Assembly (NCBI RefSeq): GCF_000364165.2
Contig: NZ_CP097810.1
Span: 806,001 to 870,000, forward strand
Direction: 5' to 3'
DNA length: 64,000 bases
Origin: Clostridium sp. MD294
GTDB taxonomy: Bacteria > Bacillota > Clostridia > Lachnospirales > Anaerotignaceae
Shown here: positions 61,932 to 64,000 of the stretch, piece by piece
Position numbering within the stretch: the first letter of the stretch is position 1
Layout of the letters: each line of letters opens with the position of its first letter
Position numbers and translations under genes: made by a program
The notes under the pieces: generated by a model
Seen by the model: only the letters and a program-made list of their open reading frames with translations
Database searches by the model: none
Told to the model about the DNA's origin: nothing

Positions 61932-62573
61932 TTACATTGTTTGAAATAGAATTTCTGCTTTTTGTGGAAGTTGTTCTATGCTGTCAATGAATGGTACTTC
62001 TGTATCTACTGTACCAAAGCCATATTTTGCATATAAAAAAGGAATATTTGCAATTTTTGTTGCATTATAATCTCCTTGTGTATCACCAATATAAAATGCT
62101 TTTTTTAAGTTATTTCTTTGCATAATCAGTTTAATGTTTTCTCCTTTAGGTTTTCCTGTTCTGCCAGAGTTTTCATAGTCTTTAAAATAGTGTCCTAATT
62201 TGTGATAGTCAAAAAATGCTTCTATATAACCAGCTTGACAATTACTTACAATGTACAAATCATATTTTTGTGATAATATCTGTAATGTTTTTTCTAAATT
62301 GTCAAAAAGTTTTCCGCCATTTTTAGCAATTTCAACTTCTTCTTGCTTTCCACATTCTTCTGTAATAGCAATTCTTTTTTGTTCTTCTACATCAGGTAAA
62401 AGTGTATTAAATATTTCTTCTGAAGTTTTTCCCATAAAGCCTTTTGCTTCTTCCATAGTCACTTTTTTGCCATTTAATTCTTTATATCTGTCAAAAACAG
62501 TATTCCAAGCATTTGCAACTGCTTGACAAGAGTCCCAAAGTGTACCATCTACATCAAATATAATTGCGTTCAT
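61932..62573 (-). CDS. HAD-family phosphatase (phosphoglycolate phosphatase-like)
   Basis: A 213-residue HAD hydrolase: motif I IIFDVDGTLWDS, a helical C1 cap (about 20-85), motif II YIVSNCQAG, Lys in GKPKGENI and motif IV FYIGDTQGDYNAT. It removes phosphate from a small metabolite such as phosphoglycolate. The ATG at 62573 follows AAGGAGG; an earlier in-frame start has no site. The VWA gene ends 18 nt upstream on the same strand. Confidence 0.9.
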   Translation of the reverse strand: MNAIIFDVDGTLWDSCQAVANAWNTVFDRYKELNGKKVTMEEAKGFMGKTSEEIFNTLLPDVEEQKRIAITEECGKQEEVEIAKNGGKLFDNLEKTLQILSQKYDLYIVSNCQAGYIEAFFDYHKLGHYFKDYENSGRTGKPKGENIKLIMQRNNLKKAFYIGDTQGDYNATKIANIPFLYAKYGFGTVDTEVPFIDSIEQLPQKAEILFQTM

Positions 62574-62590
62574 AAATGTAACCTCCTTCA

Positions 62591-63787
62591 TTATCGTGAA
62601 ACAAGTAATTTTTTTAATCCTTCCTGCAAACCATCTACAGAAAGGGGATACATAGCAAATAAATCAGCAAGTACATCATAAGTATGTGACCAATAACTGC
62701 TCCATTGAGGACGTTTTGCAGGATTAAGCCATATAATATGAGGATATTTTTGTTTAAAGCGTTGAAACCATTCTATACCTGGTACATTGTCACGTACACC
62801 ATAACTATAATAACTACCTGAAAGTAGTTCAGAAGGTTCCATCATGGCATCTCCTACAATAATCACTTTGTATTCGCTACTGATATTTTGTAGTATCCAG
62901 TTGGTATCTACAGCAAGTTTAACACGTAAACTAGGTTCTGTATAAACTTTAGAATAAATGCTGTTGTGAAAATAATATACTTTTAAATCTTTAAAATGAC
63001 TCGATTTACTTACTGATTGAAATAAGGCACTACAAAGACGACTATAATATTCTACAGAACCTCCTGAGTCCATGAGTAATAACACTTTTACAGTATTTCT
63101 TCTAGGCTTTTGATAAACTACTTTTAATTTTCCTGCATTATTGCAAGTTTCCTGTATAGTATTGTCAATATCAAATTCTGTTTTAGGTGCGTCAATACGG
63201 CTAGAAAACTGGCGAAGTTGGCGAAAAGCTATTTGAAATTGTCTGGTATCTAATGTATTGTCATTACGAAAATCTCTAAAATTACGTTCACCTGCTACTT
63301 GAAAAGCTGTTTTATAACGGGAAACACCTCCCACACGTATGCCTTTAGGACTGTATCCACTGTTGCCAAATACTGATACGCCTCCTGTACCAACCCAATA
63401 ACTGCCGCCGTTATGTTCTTCTTTTTGCTCTTGTAGACGTTCTAAAAGCATTTTTTGTATTTCTTCTGAAGACAAATATGCATTTTCTCTTGCTCTGTCC
63501 ATATCAAATTTGTCTTTTGGTTTGTCTTTGGGATTTTCCAACCACTCCAATAATTCTTTTGGGAGTTCTTCTGTAAATTCCATATCTTTAAAATATTCTA
63601 AAAATGCACCGTCGAAACGGTCAAAATCAGTTTCACTTTTGACAAGTATAGCACGGCATAAATAATAAAATCCTGTAAAGCTGGAATGATGAAGCCCTTT
63701 TTTTAATGCTTCTAATAATGTCATCCATTCATTAAAAGAAACAGAAAGTCCACGCTTTCTTAAAAGGTAGAAAAAAGAACTGAACAT
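62591..63787 (-). CDS. CoxE-type VWA-domain protein
   Basis: A 398-residue protein of the CoxE-like VWA family. The N-terminal helical part includes LRKRGLSVSFNEWMTLLEAL. A central stretch has RYKTAFQVAGERNFRDFRND, and the VWA domain (about 225-390) has the metal-site-like VLLLMDSGGSV (usual DxSxS reads DSGGS) and VIIVGDAMMEP. VWA proteins of this type partner with MoxR AAA+ ATPases to remodel or load metal cofactors into client enzymes. The MoxR-type gene lies directly upstream (14 nt). Confidence 0.85.
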   Translation of the reverse strand: MFSSFFYLLRKRGLSVSFNEWMTLLEALKKGLHHSSFTGFYYLCRAILVKSETDFDRFDGAFLEYFKDMEFTEELPKELLEWLENPKDKPKDKFDMDRARENAYLSSEEIQKMLLERLQEQKEEHNGGSYWVGTGGVSVFGNSGYSPKGIRVGGVSRYKTAFQVAGERNFRDFRNDNTLDTRQFQIAFRQLRQFSSRIDAPKTEFDIDNTIQETCNNAGKLKVVYQKPRRNTVKVLLLMDSGGSVEYYSRLCSALFQSVSKSSHFKDLKVYYFHNSIYSKVYTEPSLRVKLAVDTNWILQNISSEYKVIIVGDAMMEPSELLSGSYYSYGVRDNVPGIEWFQRFKQKYPHIIWLNPAKRPQWSSYWSHTYDVLADLFAMYPLSVDGLQEGLKKLLVSR

Positions 63788-63801
63788 ATTTTACACCTAC
63801 T

Positions 63802-64000
63802 TTATCGTTTATATTTTTCGAGTGTATCTAAATCTTCATTTTTTTTGAGTAGTACACCAGCAAAAGGAATTTCACTTTTAATTTTTTGCTCAGAGATACC
63901 ACCTAACTGTAATGCTTGTATCCAATCCAATACTTCTGATGTGCTTGGCTTTTTCTGTATAGAAGAAAGTCCTCTAATCCAATAAAATGCTTCTATAACT
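63802..64000 (-). CDS. MoxR-type AAA+ ATPase, C-terminal end (gene continues past window)
   Basis: The minus-strand frame open from 64000 to a TAA at 63802-63804 encodes VIEAFYWIRGLSSIQKKPSTSEVLDWIQALQLGG... and ends TLEKYKR. The KPSTSEVLDWI motif is the usual C-terminal lid of MoxR ATPases. It is followed after 14 nt by the CoxE-type VWA gene, the expected partner. The catalytic part lies outside the window. Confidence 0.75.
   Translation of the reverse strand, partial: VIEAFYWIRGLSSIQKKPSTSEVLDWIQALQLGGISEQKIKSEIPFAGVLLKKNEDLDTLEKYKR

Overview
The window is AT-rich DNA (roughly 30% G+C by eye) with dense, co-directional operons, strong AGGAGG ribosome sites and U-tailed hairpin terminators. 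A yaaL-bofA pair (pro-sigma-K processing control), an SLH-domain surface protein, the PDZ/DUF512-der-plsY-gpsA block and a DnaD/DnaC pair point to an endospore-lineage Firmicute of class Clostridia. A short-chain dehydrogenase resembling clostridial 7alpha-hydroxysteroid dehydrogenase and a sorbitol PTS fit an anaerobic gut habitat; that and any finer placement (for example Lachnospirales) are inference.

Layout. 1-4.8 kb: the 3' part of a Ca2+-type P-ATPase gene followed in one operon by three TerD paralogues and an AIM24-like protein (Ter/calcium stress module). 4.8-7.8 kb: a large SLH surface protein. 8.4-13.8 kb: a gut (sorbitol) operon in the order gutF-gutR-gutM-EIIC-EIIB-EIIA whose EIIC gene is frameshifted. 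14.0 kb: tRNA-Ser(GCU). 14.4-18.9 kb: an XRE-cupin regulator, a PurF paralogue lacking its glutaminase residues, and a DUF819 transporter with an M19 dipeptidase. 19.0-24.8 kb: a surface-modification neighbourhood with a glycosyltransferase, a methyltransferase split at a 10-nt poly(C) tract, a DUF4097 protein and a secreted SGNH hydrolase. 24.9-28.9 kb: an alpha/beta hydrolase and an ArsR-controlled Zn/Cd/Pb ATPase. 29-33.5 kb: a family-4 UDG, rhomboid protease, bofA, yaaL, a possible MITE and two unknowns. 33.7-35.7 kb: greA-lysS. 35.8-39.6 kb: a TipA-like MerR regulator, an ECF sigma/anti-sigma pair, the HSDH-like enzyme and thioredoxin. 39.8-41.7 kb: a YtrA-type GntR regulator with an ABC transporter. 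41.9-52 kb: glmU, prs, two D-2-hydroxyacid dehydrogenases and small housekeeping genes. 52.3-56.6 kb: DUF512-der-plsY-gpsA. 56.6-59.9 kb: DUF815 ATPase, DnaC-like loader, DnaD. 60-61.7 kb: feoA with a truncated feoB. 61.7-64 kb: a 55-codon ORF, HAD phosphatase, a CoxE-type VWA protein and the end of a MoxR ATPase.

The most notable signals are: the poly(C) tract whose length decides whether a zinc-ribbon/methyltransferase protein is made whole; a PurF-like enzyme with intact PRPP and Fe-S sites but no glutaminase nucleophile; a rhomboid gene behind an apparent transcription attenuator; a consensus promoter with an immediate terminator before greA; a tandem putative ECF promoter repeat; and a third ArsR-type operator in front of the hydrolase gene. 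The broken sorbitol EIIC and truncated FeoB suggest recent loss of function or strain variation.
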